A DNA stretch of 64,000 nucleotides, taken from Hyalella azteca (Eukaryota > Arthropoda > Malacostraca > Amphipoda > Hyalellidae). A program made the position numbers and the translations under genes. Below, one piece after another: positions 1 through 11,315 of the stretch; positions within the stretch are counted from its first letter, which is position 1, and each line of letters opens with the position of its first letter. The notes below the pieces were generated by a model that worked only from the letters and a program-made list of their open reading frames with translations, made no database searches and had not been told where the DNA came from. The stretch covers positions 186,001-250,000 of the forward strand of contig NW_025931635.1 of the NCBI RefSeq assembly GCF_000764305.2, given 5' to 3'.

Positions 1-149
1 ACTAATTACCCAAATAAGAGCTCACTTAAGTTTTTAGCATTCTATATCAATTTTTTATTTTAAGTGAACAAGGTATTCAAATATCAAGTCTGATAAGAGC
101 TGTGCATGTGGTTGACGCGTGTGAGTGTCGTGTTGCGATCGAACAACAG

Positions 150-260
150 ATGCGCAGCGCTGCCCTGCAGTGTGGGACGGCGTGCTGTGCTGGCCCCGAA
201 CTACAGCTGCCGGTCTCGCTGTTGTCGCCTGTCCTGCTTACAACGGCTTCGACACCTCGC
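150..260 (+). CDS. Pdfr: Pdfr exon A: extracellular hormone-binding domain, first part
   Basis: Reads CPAVWDGVLCWPRTTAAGLA then a CPAYNGFDTS segment, the conserved Cys/Trp core of class B ectodomains. Acceptor AG at 148-149 (an alternative AG at 156-157 is possible), donor GTGAGA at 261, exit phase 1. Three of the six disulfide cysteines are here. Confidence 0.8.
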
Positions 261-3200
261 GTGAGATTACGCATATTCTAACCTGTAATATTTTTTACAC
301 CATGTTAGAACTAACACACCAATTGATAATTTTTCCAAACCTGATAAGATGTAACAGCTCTAATTGAAAATTCATAGATATTCATAAAATGCAGTATTTT
401 CAATTAAACATTCAATTTTTGGTTCTCACTTCTTGTAATCATTTATCAAACTGTGCCACTGCAGCTCATATTTCAAATGTTTATTAATACAAAATTTTAA
501 ATTTTACATGACAATTCCAGAAATATAAACATTTTACCAAACAAAACAATGGCAAAAATATAACTGCGCTGTACCTAATCTGTGAGCAGTAAAGTATCTC
601 TGCAGACACCACAAAATTTCCGCGACAGCGAACAATTCAAAGCAATTTCAGTGCCGTTGCCAGGAAGTGTGAGCAGGAATTGCACCGCTGAGGGCACCTG
701 GGCTGACTTAGGCCAAGACAACCTGACGGAGTTCTACATGACTTGCCTGACGCCTGAGGTGCTCAACCTCCTGAAGACGGTCAGCGAGGCAGGGGGACAG
801 CACCAGCTCTTGGTATGATCCTTTACTGCAGCCGAGCTTTGAAGAGCAAATCAATATAATTAGTTTTTATCGATATTCTTCAAGGTTCCTTTTTTATAGA
901 GTTATGTTTCCTTCAGCCCGCGGTAAGACGCTTTGATGAGGAGATAATTATTTTGTCATGTCATAGAAATTTGATCATAACATTCTGCAATTTATAATTT
1001 AAGTATAAAAAACTTAAAACCCGCACAGCGAGATTATGCACGAGAAATATGATATTACAAATGGCAACGTAGTGTATTGACAAATTATCCTTCCTATGCA
1101 AATTGTAAGTTCTGAATGAAAATTTCTCGTATAATTTTGTGGGCAGCTAAAAATGAAAGTCGCAAAGGCAACAAGAATCGTCGAATTCATCGGTTTAATT
1201 TTATCGCTAGCCTCGCTGTGGATCTCCATTGCAATATTTTCATTCTTCAGGTACGGAAACTCTTAGAGTTATTGACGTGTGGCCACTAATATAAAATATT
1301 AGTTTTTTATTTTAGATTTACCAGTGCAAACGAAAATTATTGTTCGATCTATTGACAAAACTAATGAGAAAATTGTCAATGAAACGAATTCTCTGGTCTT
1401 CAATGAAACCTGCTTGAAGGAACAAATTTTGCCAACCTATACTAATATAAAATAGTTTACTCCACGTGTATAGCATCACTGCTGATGCTACCAGTGCACG
1501 ATACTGTCAAAGCCAACTTGCACAAAAAATTGGCAATGTATAAATAATTATTCAAATTAATAGTAATTAAAATCATTTCGATTTTTTGTTGAAAATTCAC
1601 GTTGCGATCAAATTGAATCGAGTATTAGCAAGGCATTATACATGCAGATGAGCATGACTAGGAGGAACAGAGTTGGTTTTGCAAATGTAAAGATGAAAAA
1701 TGAAGTGAAGTTATACGAACATTATTCTATACTTACATTCTTCTTCACCTCTTATTTATATATTATACATTTTTGTAGAATGTATATAGTGAAGAAGAAT
1801 GATGTTATAGATGATTAAAAGGTGAAATTCGGTTAAAAATAGAGCGAAAATTTTAGAGTTTAAAGCAGATATACTGTAAGTATTTTAGTATCCGAAACTT
1901 AACAACAATTTCGGTGGCAAGGTTCAGCGTTGACAGTTAAAGATGTAAGTATTATGGGAGCCGAAACTTTGCAATAGTTTTGAAGGCTTGATTCAACTAT
2001 GGAAAATTTCGATCTTGGGCAAGGATTAGCTTTATTAAACAAGTTCGATACTTCTAGTGCTGCGTCTGTAGGAAATTCGGCCTGCTTTAAGTATTTCGTT
2101 TTGAAATCATCATGCTCGGACCTGGCCAAACCTATTGGACAATATACGAGCATGTTGGAAATTGCTGGTAGCTATTCGTTTTGAAAATTAGGAATCAGAT
2201 CGAATATCAATCAAGGAAAGGAAGAAAAAATGCTAGAAGTGTTCTCTCCCAGTAGAAGGGCAGAATCAATGTGGATGACCAGAACATTTTTTCATTTATT
2301 TTCAAAAAGTGCTGTTGCAGTTTTACAAAAGCCAAAAAAAGTCACAAATATTTTGATTAGTGATATCCCAAATATCATATCTGGAACTGTCCGAATCTCA
2401 CCTTTCGGACACTGGCACGGCAGGACCATGCGGTCGTTCTCCAAGGTTCAGTGAGCCTTAAATATTTCACTTACTAGTGAACGCAGCTCGATGAAACTTT
2501 GCACATGCATTTTTTTAGGCTTTAACGGCGATGTTTAGGTGGTGATAATTTTTCAGATCTTGTCTTCGTTTCCAAGTTATTCGGTCATACGGTCTAAAAT
2601 TCTCAGTGAGCCTAATAATATATCTTCAATCCTATTGTTCAGGTTTGAACGAAACTTACCGAATTACTAGGAAACGAATGCAAAATCGAAGAAAGGATCA
2701 CGACCTGAAAATCACCGTTATCGTCATATAAATGCATCTGCAAAGTTTCATCGAACTGCGTTTATTAATTTCGGTAACATTATAGACTCACTGCAAATAT
2801 GACAATCGGCCTCAGAAATGCCGGTCGTTCCTCTGTATATAGCCGTATAACGCGCGAACGAAGGTGAAATACGTAGAACAAATTTTCATGACCTGAACAT
2901 CACTGTTAGATGGTTAAGAATGCATATGCAAAGTTTCGTTCAAATCTATATAGTAGGATAGAAGATATATTAGGCTCACTACGAATTTTGGCCCGTATTA
3001 GCGTACAACTGACAAACGGAGGTGATATAGGAAAAATGATCACGCTGTAAACCTCACAGATAGGTTCTATTGAACATGAAATCAAGGTTTAAACGAGCTA
3101 CGGCCAATAGCTTGCGAGTTATTATAGGTTCATAAAACCTTGGATACCAGCTGCGAGTCCTGCCATCAACATGAAAGCGTCCGAGAGGTTCTGTATCTCA

Positions 3201-6200
3201 AGCAAGAAGCTAAGAATCTAATAAAGGATGATATTTCTATCGGAATTAAGATAAAAGCCTAATTTTGTGCGTATGTAAATCTCATATATATCGATTGATA
3301 TTTTAATTGAATTTACTCCAAGAACGCTGTTCAACCGTCGTACACGTATTCACCGCTGTTTGTTCATGGCAATGGTGGTGCACGCGAGTGTGCGTCTGGC
3401 ACTGTACGTGGACCAGCTTATCGTGCGCCGTGACTTCAGCCTCGAAGAAGAAGCTTATCCTACCACGAGCGGCATCGAGAATAACGTAAGCTGCAATCGA
3501 GTGTAATATTACAGTAAAGTACGTCGGCGTTTGCAAAAAGGGAAATTTTGCCTGTCGCCAATTATTGTTATTTTCGTGATTTGTTCATATGTGATATAAA
3601 ATGTGGCATTTGGACAAAGACCCCTTCAAAATTGATGTTGAAATATTTAGCGACTGGAATTTTACCATGTCCGTGGGGTTATGAGAACTTCACTTTTGGT
3701 AAGATCATATGCGTACTTATGTTCAGATTTGCTTAAATATGAAGGCACAGTGATGCTGGACTTGATATTTGAAAGACAAGAACGTCAAACAATGCTTAGC
3801 TAAGCTTTCTCTCGATTAGATAGACGCTGAAAATAAAAATCATCTGTTGTTAAATAAAAGACAATTATCTTCACAGCATTAATTATATAAGGATAAAGTG
3901 GAAAGTCTCTCCCCTCCCCTCTTCCTGTTCTCAGTTTTTAATCATTTTTACCGTGAAAATTGCATTCGTTGCATCTCCTCAGAAATTAAACTATAATTAT
4001 AGACCAATGCTAGCAGACATTTTATATTTTTCGATCATTTACAGTTAATGCCGCGTACTAATTTCACCACAGCAATTATATCGCTGGCCTTCAAAAGAAA
4101 CAATCTATTTTGTTAACAAAATTCAGGCACGACTTGCAGGTGATATGGAAAAAGCTTCTTAGTTATTATGTGGCAATCGAACCCCACAAATCGTAATTTT
4201 GACAAGTATTATACGTTTTTCTAGACGAGTGATGACTTAAGTACGGTTGTTGCAGAGTGGGGACTTTATGTGTCAAGTGAACATAACTATTAGATGAAAT
4301 GCATATTCAAAGTTTTGATCAAATCCGAACGATAATAGTTTCTGACATGAACGATTTTGTACTTGCAATCCGAGCAGGAATGGTTGTGCAAGCTGTTCTA
4401 CACGCTCCTCGAATATTCCAGAACATCGATGTTCATGTGGATGTTTGTTGAAGGTCTCAACCTTTATCAGCAGCTAACTAGTGAGTAAATATGGCCATAA
4501 AGCTTAAATAGTGACGGTTTTTTTTCTTTAAATTTAATGTTACAATGAATAACGTTGTGTTAGGTAAGTCATTGCCGCAACATAACGCCATCCACTGTCA
4601 TATGTAAGATCATTTTCCGTATTAATGTGAACCAATATTGACTTACTAGTTTCTGGGCAAATTCTGCCAGCAGTTTCCTTTAGAATTAGAATTGTTATTT
4701 TTCAGTATTTCTTCAAATTCAGTTTCCTTTAGAGTTAGAATTGTTGTTCTTCAGTCTTTCTCCAAATTCAATTTCCTTTAGAGTTAGAATTATTGTTGTT
4801 CAGTCTTTCTCCAAATTCAATTTCCTTTAGAGATAGAATTATTGTTCTCCAGTCTTTCTCCAAATCATTATGTGGATTACTTAGTTTTTAGATTTAAAGT
4901 TTTCTTTCGCCGAGTCATTTTTGTTGTCCAACCTTTGGAGAATTTATTAGTGAAACCATAATGAAATGAGAAATATACTGCAGCTTGAACAAATAAAGTT
5001 TATTTTATTAAATCATAAATTTATATAACCGCTGTCAGATTACGTCATGAACCTAGTGTATCGCTGGAACTAACTTCGCCCTCGCTACACGTTGCCCCTC
5101 GGTACACGTTGCCCCTCGGTACACGTTGCCCTCGGTACACGTTGCCCCTCGGTACACGTCGCCCTCGGTACACGGCGCTTTTGATACAGCAAGCAATTCT
5201 ATGTACAAAATAGCAACAAGCAATTCTATGTACAATACACTTGTTCAAACGCATCACAAAATAGACCCAGTCAAACAAAAGCTAATATTGGTCCGGAAAA
5301 AACTTCAACAAAAGTCTGAAAAATTCTAGACTTTCATGGGCTTTACATGATCCACGTTTTAAAGCTACAATAAAATATTTAAGTGTGTTTTTCAACTTGC
5401 CAGGCATGCGGCGCAGAACTAAATTTATTTACTACTACGTCATTGGCTGGGGAGCGCCTGTATCTCTGACGGTTGTCTGGCTCGCTGCCGTGGTTTCAAC
5501 TAACAAATCCAAGTTAGTAAATTACTTTTCAAAAAATATAATACACATTTCTTCAGCATTCATATTACCAACACCATTTTCAGCAAACATAATTTAATTC
5601 CTTCAAATGCACTAATTTGCAAGTTTTTAAATTCGTTCTTTATAGTGAATTTTTATTTTAAATCTTAATGCCAATGGATACTTTGTTTACCAACATATAA
5701 AAATGTACGCTAAAATCATTGAGTTGCCAATGAATAATTGTTCGTGTATATTATTATTATTATTTCAGGTGTTGGTTCGCCTACAATCACTCGCCCATTT
5801 ACTGGATCATTGAAGGACCGAGGATCGCAATTGTCCTGGTAAGGCATTCTTTTAATGAGGCGGTGTCGAGTTGTATAAAAAACAGTCATGAAATGTATGT
5901 GAATTAACTGTATAGAAACTGTAACTGTGAAGCGATGGTGTCACTGTAAAGTCTCTGCGTAGTAAATGTGCAGTAACTGTCCAAGAAACTGTCTTTAACT
6001 GTAAAGTAACTGTCTAAAAACTGTTCAGTAACTAGTAATTGTGTGGTACGCGTGCATGGCAGCAAGAGCGTAGCAATTGGTTCTTATCACGTTCGTTAAA
6101 CTTTTCTTCCAATTTCGAATTGATGGGAATATATAATGGGTAAATTATAACACTGATATTATTTTATGTCCTGAATCAATGAGCTTCTTCTTCACGAGTG

Positions 6201-8695
6201 CTACTGGCGATATTCCTAAATTAAGTTTCCTAATCTGTTAAAATAAAGATCTGGCTAATCTTTTTATAAAATCTCTCAAGTAATAATAAGCTAATACTGA
6301 TTGCATCCGCTTTATAATGGGGTCAGTGCTGAATATTAGGTGAAGATTAGGTCGTCGGTTCCTGATATGTTCAACCATCCTGCCACTGCGCCGACATGAA
6401 TTTTCGTGTCAAGCTGCTGTCACGAACCAGCAACTCTCTGCTCCAATCTTGTTTATATGGTAACCATTAGATCATAAATTCTTTTAGTGTTATAGAGAAC
6501 TTGAACTCAATCGTTTCTATTGAACAGGTGAAATTAGTGTTCCTTCCCTAGTGAACAGGTGAACTATGTGTTCCTTCCGTTTTGAACAGGTGAACTTGGT
6601 GTTCCTATTCTCATGAACATATGAACTTGGTGTTCCTTCCCTCGTGAACAGGTGAACTTGGTGTTCCTATTCTCATGAACATATGAACTTGGTGTTCCTT
6701 CCCTCGTGAACAGGTGAACTTGGTGTTTCTTCCCTCGTGAACAGGTGAACCTGGTGTTCCTTCCCTCATGAACAGGTGAACTTGGTGTTCCTTCCCTCGT
6801 GAACAGGTGAACTTGGTGTTCCTTCCCTCATGAACAGGTGAACTTGGTGTTCCTTCCCTCGTGAACAGGTGAACTTGGTGTTCCTTCCCTCGTGAACAGG
6901 TGAACTTGGTGTTCCTTCCCTCGTGAACAGGTGAACTTGGTGTTCCTCCTGGTGACGCTGCGCGTGCTGGTCGCTAAGCTCACTCACCGCCCTGACTGCA
7001 GCAGCGGCGAAGCGAGGCGCATGCGGTAGGTTGTGACAATTATTAGCGTGAGTCCAGTTATGAATAATATGCATTTAAAAATTACTTTTTAAAGACAACA
7101 CTTCCAAAGAATCCAGTGTCTCCAATCTTACAAATGTACAATGAATTTCTCATTTAATTTTCGAAAATTAAAAAAATTAGTTTTTCAATTTTTTTAATAT
7201 ATATACATTTTTTTGATATATAAATTTTTTTCAAAATTATTTATTCTGTTAATTGATTCATGCATTGCCTCTGACTTCACACAAGTGTGCAAAATTTCAG
7301 ATCAATTGGACAGGTAAAAGTTGTTCAAATATCAGTTATAAGATTTATAGCTGACAAAATTATTTTTTCAATTTTTTAATATTGAAAAAAAAATTTAAAT
7401 TTTAAAAATCATTTATTTTGACATTTGATTCATGCATTGTCTCCAACTTTAAACAGGTGTGCAAAATTTCAGATCGATAGGATAAGTAGAAGTGTATTAA
7501 ATTTCGATAAAGAAATTTCGATAAAGACAGACAGACAGACAGACAAAAAAGAAGTGAAGTTAAAGAGAAGTGTTGTAAAAATTATTTATATCGCTGTTGA
7601 AAAAGTTGCTGATGTGTCTACAAAAACATATTCATGAATAAATACAAAATCTCTTGACTCAACCGTGTTGATATTCATTGCATTGCTAACGCATTTTAGT
7701 GTTCACACAGCTTTACATCTTATCAGTAGTAAGTGAGAAATGGTCACAGTTGACCGGTGATGCGTCAACGTGGCCTTGGGCAGTTGTCAAAAAAGACGGT
7801 GCTTAAAACTTACTTCGGGCACGTGCTATACGTGGGGATCTTAATTAATCTCTGTAGTACAATACCCAACATTTCACGAACATAACGCCGGTGCATCACA
7901 GTCTTTGAATTTGCTCTCGTCAGTTTGCGGTCTTGCGGATTGAAAACAGGTCTCTTTAATCTGTTTAGTTTTGATATCAAAACAATTTTATTCCGGTGAT
8001 TCAACTTAAAAGAAATTTCTTTGCGACGTTTAATGTCATTATATTATCTCCTTACTTCTTTTCAGTCTCGTTGCAATTTTTCGGTTTATTTAAACTTGAA
8101 GCGAATGTACTTTGTTGATTTAAACTTTAAAACGAAGATTTAATCATTTCGGTGAGTTTATCCTGAACACAGGAAAGCGTTGCGGGCGACGGTGTTGCTG
8201 CTGCCGCTGCTGGGGATCACGAACCTGGCGCACATGGTCGCCGCGCCCCTCCACAGGTCCGTCGTGGAGTTCGCCCTCTGGTCCCTCAGCTCCCACTTCC
8301 TTTCCTCCTTCCAGGGCTTCTTCGTAGCGCTCTGCTACTGCTTCCTGAACGAGGAGGTGGGCCTTCATGCGTGCTACTTGTTCTCTTGTGCGCAGATTTC
8401 AAATACCTCTGTTGAAAAAGCCTCATCATAGCGCAATAATGTTATTTATATCAAACAATTATGAGTATTTAGCTCACTGAATCGGTCCGAGATCCGAAAT
8501 AAAAACTCGTTTGCAAACATGGACTCACTGTGAACGTCGCAGGTGCAGGCCGCTGTCAAGCAGAACTGGAGGAACCGCCACCTGCAGCGACGCTTCCGAG
8601 GGCGTCTGGGGTCGTGGGGGTCCACGGCGGCGTGGGGGTCCAGTGAACAGGCAACCCCCCATCCCCCAGCTGGAGGGGTTGTGGGGGTCCAGTGA
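150..8695 (+). CDS. Pdfr: Pigment-dispersing factor (PDF/PDH) receptor, class B GPCR; ten exons, N-terminus outside the window
   Basis: A seven-transmembrane receptor of the secretin-like class B1 at the plasma membrane. By family knowledge PDF receptors couple to Gs/cAMP and serve circadian output; in crustaceans the peptide also acts on pigment cells. Joined exons: 150-260, 652-812, 1147-1250, 3323-3485, 4378-4480, 5404-5512, 5769-5838, 6931-7025, 8173-8356, 8543-8695. Every junction is GT-AG and keeps phase. Visible hallmarks are the hormone-binding domain (CPAVWDGVLCWP, then RNCTAEGTW), TM3 MFMWMFVEGL, the TM4 GWGAP signature, TM6 LLLPLLGITN and TM7 SFQGFFVALCYCFLNEEV. TM1, TM3, TM6 and TM7 resemble Drosophila PDFR more than DH44 or DH31 receptors as I recall them. 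A signal peptide and the first conserved Cys must be in upstream exons. The C-terminal tail is very short, ending inside a minisatellite. An AATAAA at 9103-9108 could be the poly(A) signal. Confidence 0.9.
652..812 (+). CDS. Pdfr: Pdfr exon B: end of hormone-binding domain and stalk
   Basis: Acceptor TTTCAG at 646-651. The two bases TG complete the codon left by exon A. It encodes GSVSRNCTAEGTWAD and two N-glycosylation sequons (NCT, NLT), then the last ectodomain Cys in FYMTC. Donor GTATGA at 813, phase 0. Confidence 0.85.
1147..1250 (+). CDS. Pdfr: Pdfr exon C: TM1
   Basis: Encodes RIVEFIGLILSLASLW and on to FSFFR, a typical class B TM1. Acceptor GGGCAG at 1141-1146, donor GTACGG at 1251, exit phase 2. 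Confidence 0.9.
1736..1801. repeat. Small hairpin
   Basis: CATTCTTCTTCAC at 1736-1748 pairs perfectly with GTGAAGAAGAATG at 1789-1801, with further pairing inside (TATACAT/ATGTATA). Intronic in Pdfr. Confidence 0.8.
2453..2985. repeat. Interleaved inverted repeats, four copies of one module
   Basis: The module (GTGAGCCTAATA..., GATGAAACTTTGCAYATGCA) occurs forward near 2453-2511 and 2608-2657 and inverted near 2732-2790 and 2921-2980. A further inverted-orientation relic lies near 4290-4345. Probably old foldback or MITE copies in the Pdfr intron between exons C and D. Confidence 0.75.
3323..3485 (+). CDS. Pdfr: Pdfr exon D: intracellular loop 1, TM2, extracellular loop 1
   Basis: One base completes Arg. 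It then reads TLFNRRTRIHRCLFMAMVV and RLALYVDQ, the conserved loop-1/TM2 signature of PDF receptors, followed by an acidic loop. Acceptor CCAAG at 3318-3322, donor GTAAGC at 3486, phase 0. The TRIH motif anchors the frame. Confidence 0.9.
4378..4480 (+). CDS. Pdfr: Pdfr exon E: TM3
   Basis: Encodes EWLCKLFYTLLEYSRTSMF followed by MWMFVEGLNL. It holds the conserved loop-1/TM3 Cys that normally pairs with loop 2. Donor GTGAGT at 4481, exit phase 1. Asn-Leu replaces the usual Tyr-Leu after EGL. Confidence 0.9.
4671..4866. repeat. 49-bp tandem repeat, four copies
   Basis: Units start CARTTTCCTTTAGARTTAGA and end TTTCTCCAAATT at 4671, 4720, 4769 and 4818, in the Pdfr intron between exons E and F. 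Confidence 0.9.
5088..5177. repeat. 16-18-bp minisatellite, about 5 copies
   Basis: CCCTCGGTACACGTTG-type units in the Pdfr intron between exons E and F, followed by two copies of a CAAGCAATTCTATGTACAA segment (about 5209-5238). Confidence 0.9.
5404..5512 (+). CDS. Pdfr: Pdfr exon F: intracellular loop 2 and TM4
   Basis: Encodes RRRTKFIYYYVIGWGAPVSL with the class B GWGxP signature. Acceptor GCCAG at 5399-5403, donor GTTAGT at 5513, phase 2. Confidence 0.9.
5769..5838 (+). CDS. Pdfr: Pdfr exon G: extracellular loop 2 and start of TM5
   Basis: Encodes K-CWFAYNHSPIYWIIEGPRI, with the disulfide Cys-Trp pair and the EGPR motif shared with PDF receptors. Acceptor TTTCAG at 5763-5768, donor GTAAGG at 5839, phase 0. 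Confidence 0.9.
6529..6930 (+). repeat. 31-bp minisatellite made from the Pdfr exon H splice acceptor, 13 copies
   Basis: Units of the type GTGAACTTGGTGTTCCTTCC plus CTCGTGAACAG run straight into the exon, which begins with the same GTGAACTTGGTGTTCCT. Each unit therefore carries polypyrimidine tract, AG and exon start. Early copies are diverged and copies 8-13 nearly identical. Two units have ACAT in place of ACAG. In exon frame each unit ends in TGA. Confidence 0.95.
6931..7025 (+). CDS. Pdfr: Pdfr exon H: end of TM5 and intracellular loop 3
   Basis: Encodes VNLVFLLVTLRVLVAKL and a basic loop ending EARRMR. The acceptor AACAG at 6926-6930 is the last of about a dozen near-identical acceptors in the 31-bp repeat array just upstream. 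Each upstream acceptor would run into a TGA within the repeat, so only this one gives an open frame. Donor GTAGGT at 7026, phase 2. Confidence 0.9.
7240..7545 (+). repeat. Two copies of an interspersed repeat with a (GACA)n end
   Basis: TTGATTCATGCATTG ... GTGCAAAATTTCAGATC occurs at about 7253-7315 and 7432-7480; the second ends in GACAGACAGACAGACAGAC at 7526-7544. It looks like a transposon 3' end of a type common in arthropods; family not determined. Confidence 0.6.
8173..8356 (+). CDS. Pdfr: Pdfr exon I: TM6, extracellular loop 3, TM7
   Basis: Encodes KALRATVLLLPLLGITNLAH and SFQGFFVALCYCFLNEE, nearly diagnostic of PDF receptors. It is much more GC-rich than the surrounding introns. Acceptor ACACAG at 8167-8172, donor GTGGGC at 8357, phase 0. 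Confidence 0.95.
8543..8695 (+). CDS. Pdfr: Pdfr exon J: helix 8 and short C-terminal tail
   Basis: Continues in phase 0 as VQAAVKQNWRNRHLQRRF, matching the juxtamembrane helix 8 of class B receptors, then a Gly/Pro-rich tail to TGA at 8693-8695. The tail lies inside a ~50-54-bp minisatellite that also supplies the stop. Either the tail has been replaced by repeat sequence, or a donor inside the repeat leads to an exon I did not find. Confidence 0.65.
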   Translation: MQAAVKQNWRNRHLQRRFRGRLGSWGSTAAWGSSEQATPHPPAGGVVGVQ

Positions 8696-8830
8696 GCAGG
8701 CAACCCTCCACCTCCCTTGCCAGCTGGAGGGGTTGTAAGGGTCCAGTGAGCAGGCAACCCTCCACCTCCCTTGCCAGCTGCATGGAGGGGTTGTGGGGGT
8801 CCAGTGAGCGGGCAACCCCACCCTGCGCAA
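8612..8830 (+). repeat. ~50-58-bp minisatellite overlapping the last Pdfr exon, about 4 copies
   Basis: Repeated GGGGGTCCAGTGARCAGGCA and CCAGCTGGAGGGGTTGTGGG blocks. The first copies form the C-terminal codons and the stop of the receptor. Confidence 0.9.
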
Positions 8831-9789
8831 GTTGCTTGTACGTCTGGCCGCTAGCAGTCAAAATTTGTTCTGCTTTTACAGTCACGTTGTAATTTCGCAA
8901 TATTCTACAGTTGTGAGGGTGAACAGTCAAATTATCAAAGTTGTGGCTGGTGTTAATTGACTATTTAAGTTGTTCAGATAATTAATGAGTCCTGAAAAAT
9001 AATATTTGATGAATAGAGGGACGCGTGAAGCCCAAAAATGTTTGTTTGTTTATTTTTTAAGAACTTGATTGACGGTGTCAGGGTCTACATCAACACTGGG
9101 AGAATAAAGGCGATGACATTTTTCGACACGCTCGAGCTTTTTAAAAAATTCCAAAATTACAGCTACAATGATTATAGGCCCTAAGAAGATATTTTTTCAT
9201 TGTGTAAGGTTTAGAAGAAACTTGAGCAATTATTAACGATTTATATTTCCATAACAAAATATGAACGACGCAAAGTCCAATATACAGTAAACATTCTCAA
9301 TACTGAAACTCAGTATAGTTATGGTACTATCCCCGCAGTCAACATCGAGAGCGCAGTTTGAGGCTCAGAAGAGCGATAACAACAAACTGCATCACCGATT
9401 TACACGATGTTTCCTCACTCCAATTAATACCTCCTGATACACTAAAAGCGAACATCTTACAATGAGTCTTCTTCTTTTTCGATGCACATGATGGCGTGTT
9501 TTCAACTTGTTCAACTCGATTCTAAGCGAGATAAATAATGAACAAATCCATTCACAAACACCGTCTTGAGTACGAGCTATAAGAAAGACATCTCATAGAA
9601 ATGCGCTTCTCGTTTCACGGGTCAGAACCAAAATAGACTTTCGTTCGCAGGTATTTATATGGTACTTGACTTACAAGACTTACAACCTCATCCTTAGCCA
9701 ACGCAGCAGATCAAAATTCGTCGATAATTACATTGGTTTCTCTACTCATAATACCTCGAAGTCTTTCGTGTTTTGCCGTTAACCACCAA
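8831..9789. other. Intergenic, no gene seen
   Basis: AT-rich 3' flank of Pdfr. It contains a possible poly(A) signal AATAAA at 9103-9108. No coding signal recognised. Confidence 0.6.
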
Positions 9790-11270
9790 CACCACACGCA
9801 CAAACATCGGACTAACCTTACTAACATCGGACCGCATGCACGAACATCGGACCACCCTCACCAACATCGGACCGCACGCACGAACATCGGACCACCCTCA
9901 CCAACGTCGGACCACACGCACGAACATCGGACCGCACGCACGAACATCGGACCACCTTCACCAACATCGGACCCCCCTCACCAACATCGGACCAACCTCA
10001 CCAACATCGAACCGCACATACGAACATCGGACCGCACGCACGAACATCGGACCGCACGCACGAAAATAGGACCATCTTCACCAACATCGGACCACCCTCA
10101 CCAACATCGGACCACACGCACGAACATCGGACCACCCTCGCCAACATCGGACCACACGCACCAACATCGGACCACACGCACGAACATCGGACCACACGCA
10201 CGAACATCGGACCACACGCACGAACATCGGACCACACGCACGAACATCGGACCACCCTCACCAACATCGGACCGCACGCACGGACATCGGACCACCTTCA
10301 CCAACATCGGACCACCTTCACGAACATCGGACCACACGCACGAACATCGGACCACACGCACGAACATCGGACCACACGCACGAACATAGGACCATCTTCA
10401 CCAACATCGGACCACCCTCACCAACATCGGACCACCCTTACCAACATCGGACCACCCTCACCAACATCGGACCACCCTCGCCAACATCGGACCGCACGCA
10501 CGAACATCGGACCACCCTCGCCAACATCGGCTGGACCGCACGCACGAACATCGGATCACCCTCGCCAACATCGGACCGCACGCACGAACATCGGACCACC
10601 CTCACGAACCTCGGACCACACGCACGAACATCGGACCACACGCACGAACATCGGACCACACGCACGAACATTGGACCGCACGCACGAACATCGGATCACC
10701 CTCATCAACATCGGACCACCCTCACCAACATCGAACCCCACGCACGAACATCGGACCACACGCACGAACATCGGACCACCTTCACCAACATCGGACCACC
10801 CTCACCAACATCGGACCACACGCACGAACATTGGACCACCCTCACCAACATCGGACCACACGCACGAGCATAGGACCGCACGCACGAACATCGGACCACC
10901 CTCACCAACATCGGACCACACGCACGAACATCGGACCACCCTCACCAACATCGGACCACCCTCGCCAACATCGGACTACACGCACCAACATCGGACCACC
11001 CTCGCCAACATCGGACCATACTCACCAACATCGGACTACACGCACGAACATCGGACCACCCTCACCAACATCGGACCACACGCACGAACATTGGACCACC
11101 CTCACCAACATCGGAACACCAACATCGGACCACCCTCACCAACATCGGACCACACGCACCAACATCGGACAACACGCACCAACATCGGACCACCCTCACC
11201 AACATCGGACCACACGCACCAACATCGGACCACACGCACCAACATCGGACCACCCTCACGAACATCGGCT
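9790..11270. repeat. 20-bp minisatellite, about 74 copies
   Basis: Two main unit types alternate irregularly: ACCACACGCACGAACATCGG and ACCACCCTCACCAACATCGG, with A/G and C/T variants. Because 20 is not a multiple of 3 and no frame meets a stop, long repeat-peptide frames arise on both strands; these are not genes. It ends in a small CTCGGTAGTCG repeat to about 11315. Confidence 0.98.
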
Positions 11271-11315
11271 CGGTAGTCGCTCGGTAGTCCTTCATGGCTC
11301 GGTAGTCGCTGTGAT

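Noticed and set aside
9790..11270. CRISPR-like regular array
   Set aside because: Units are contiguous without unique spacers, and the genome is animal.
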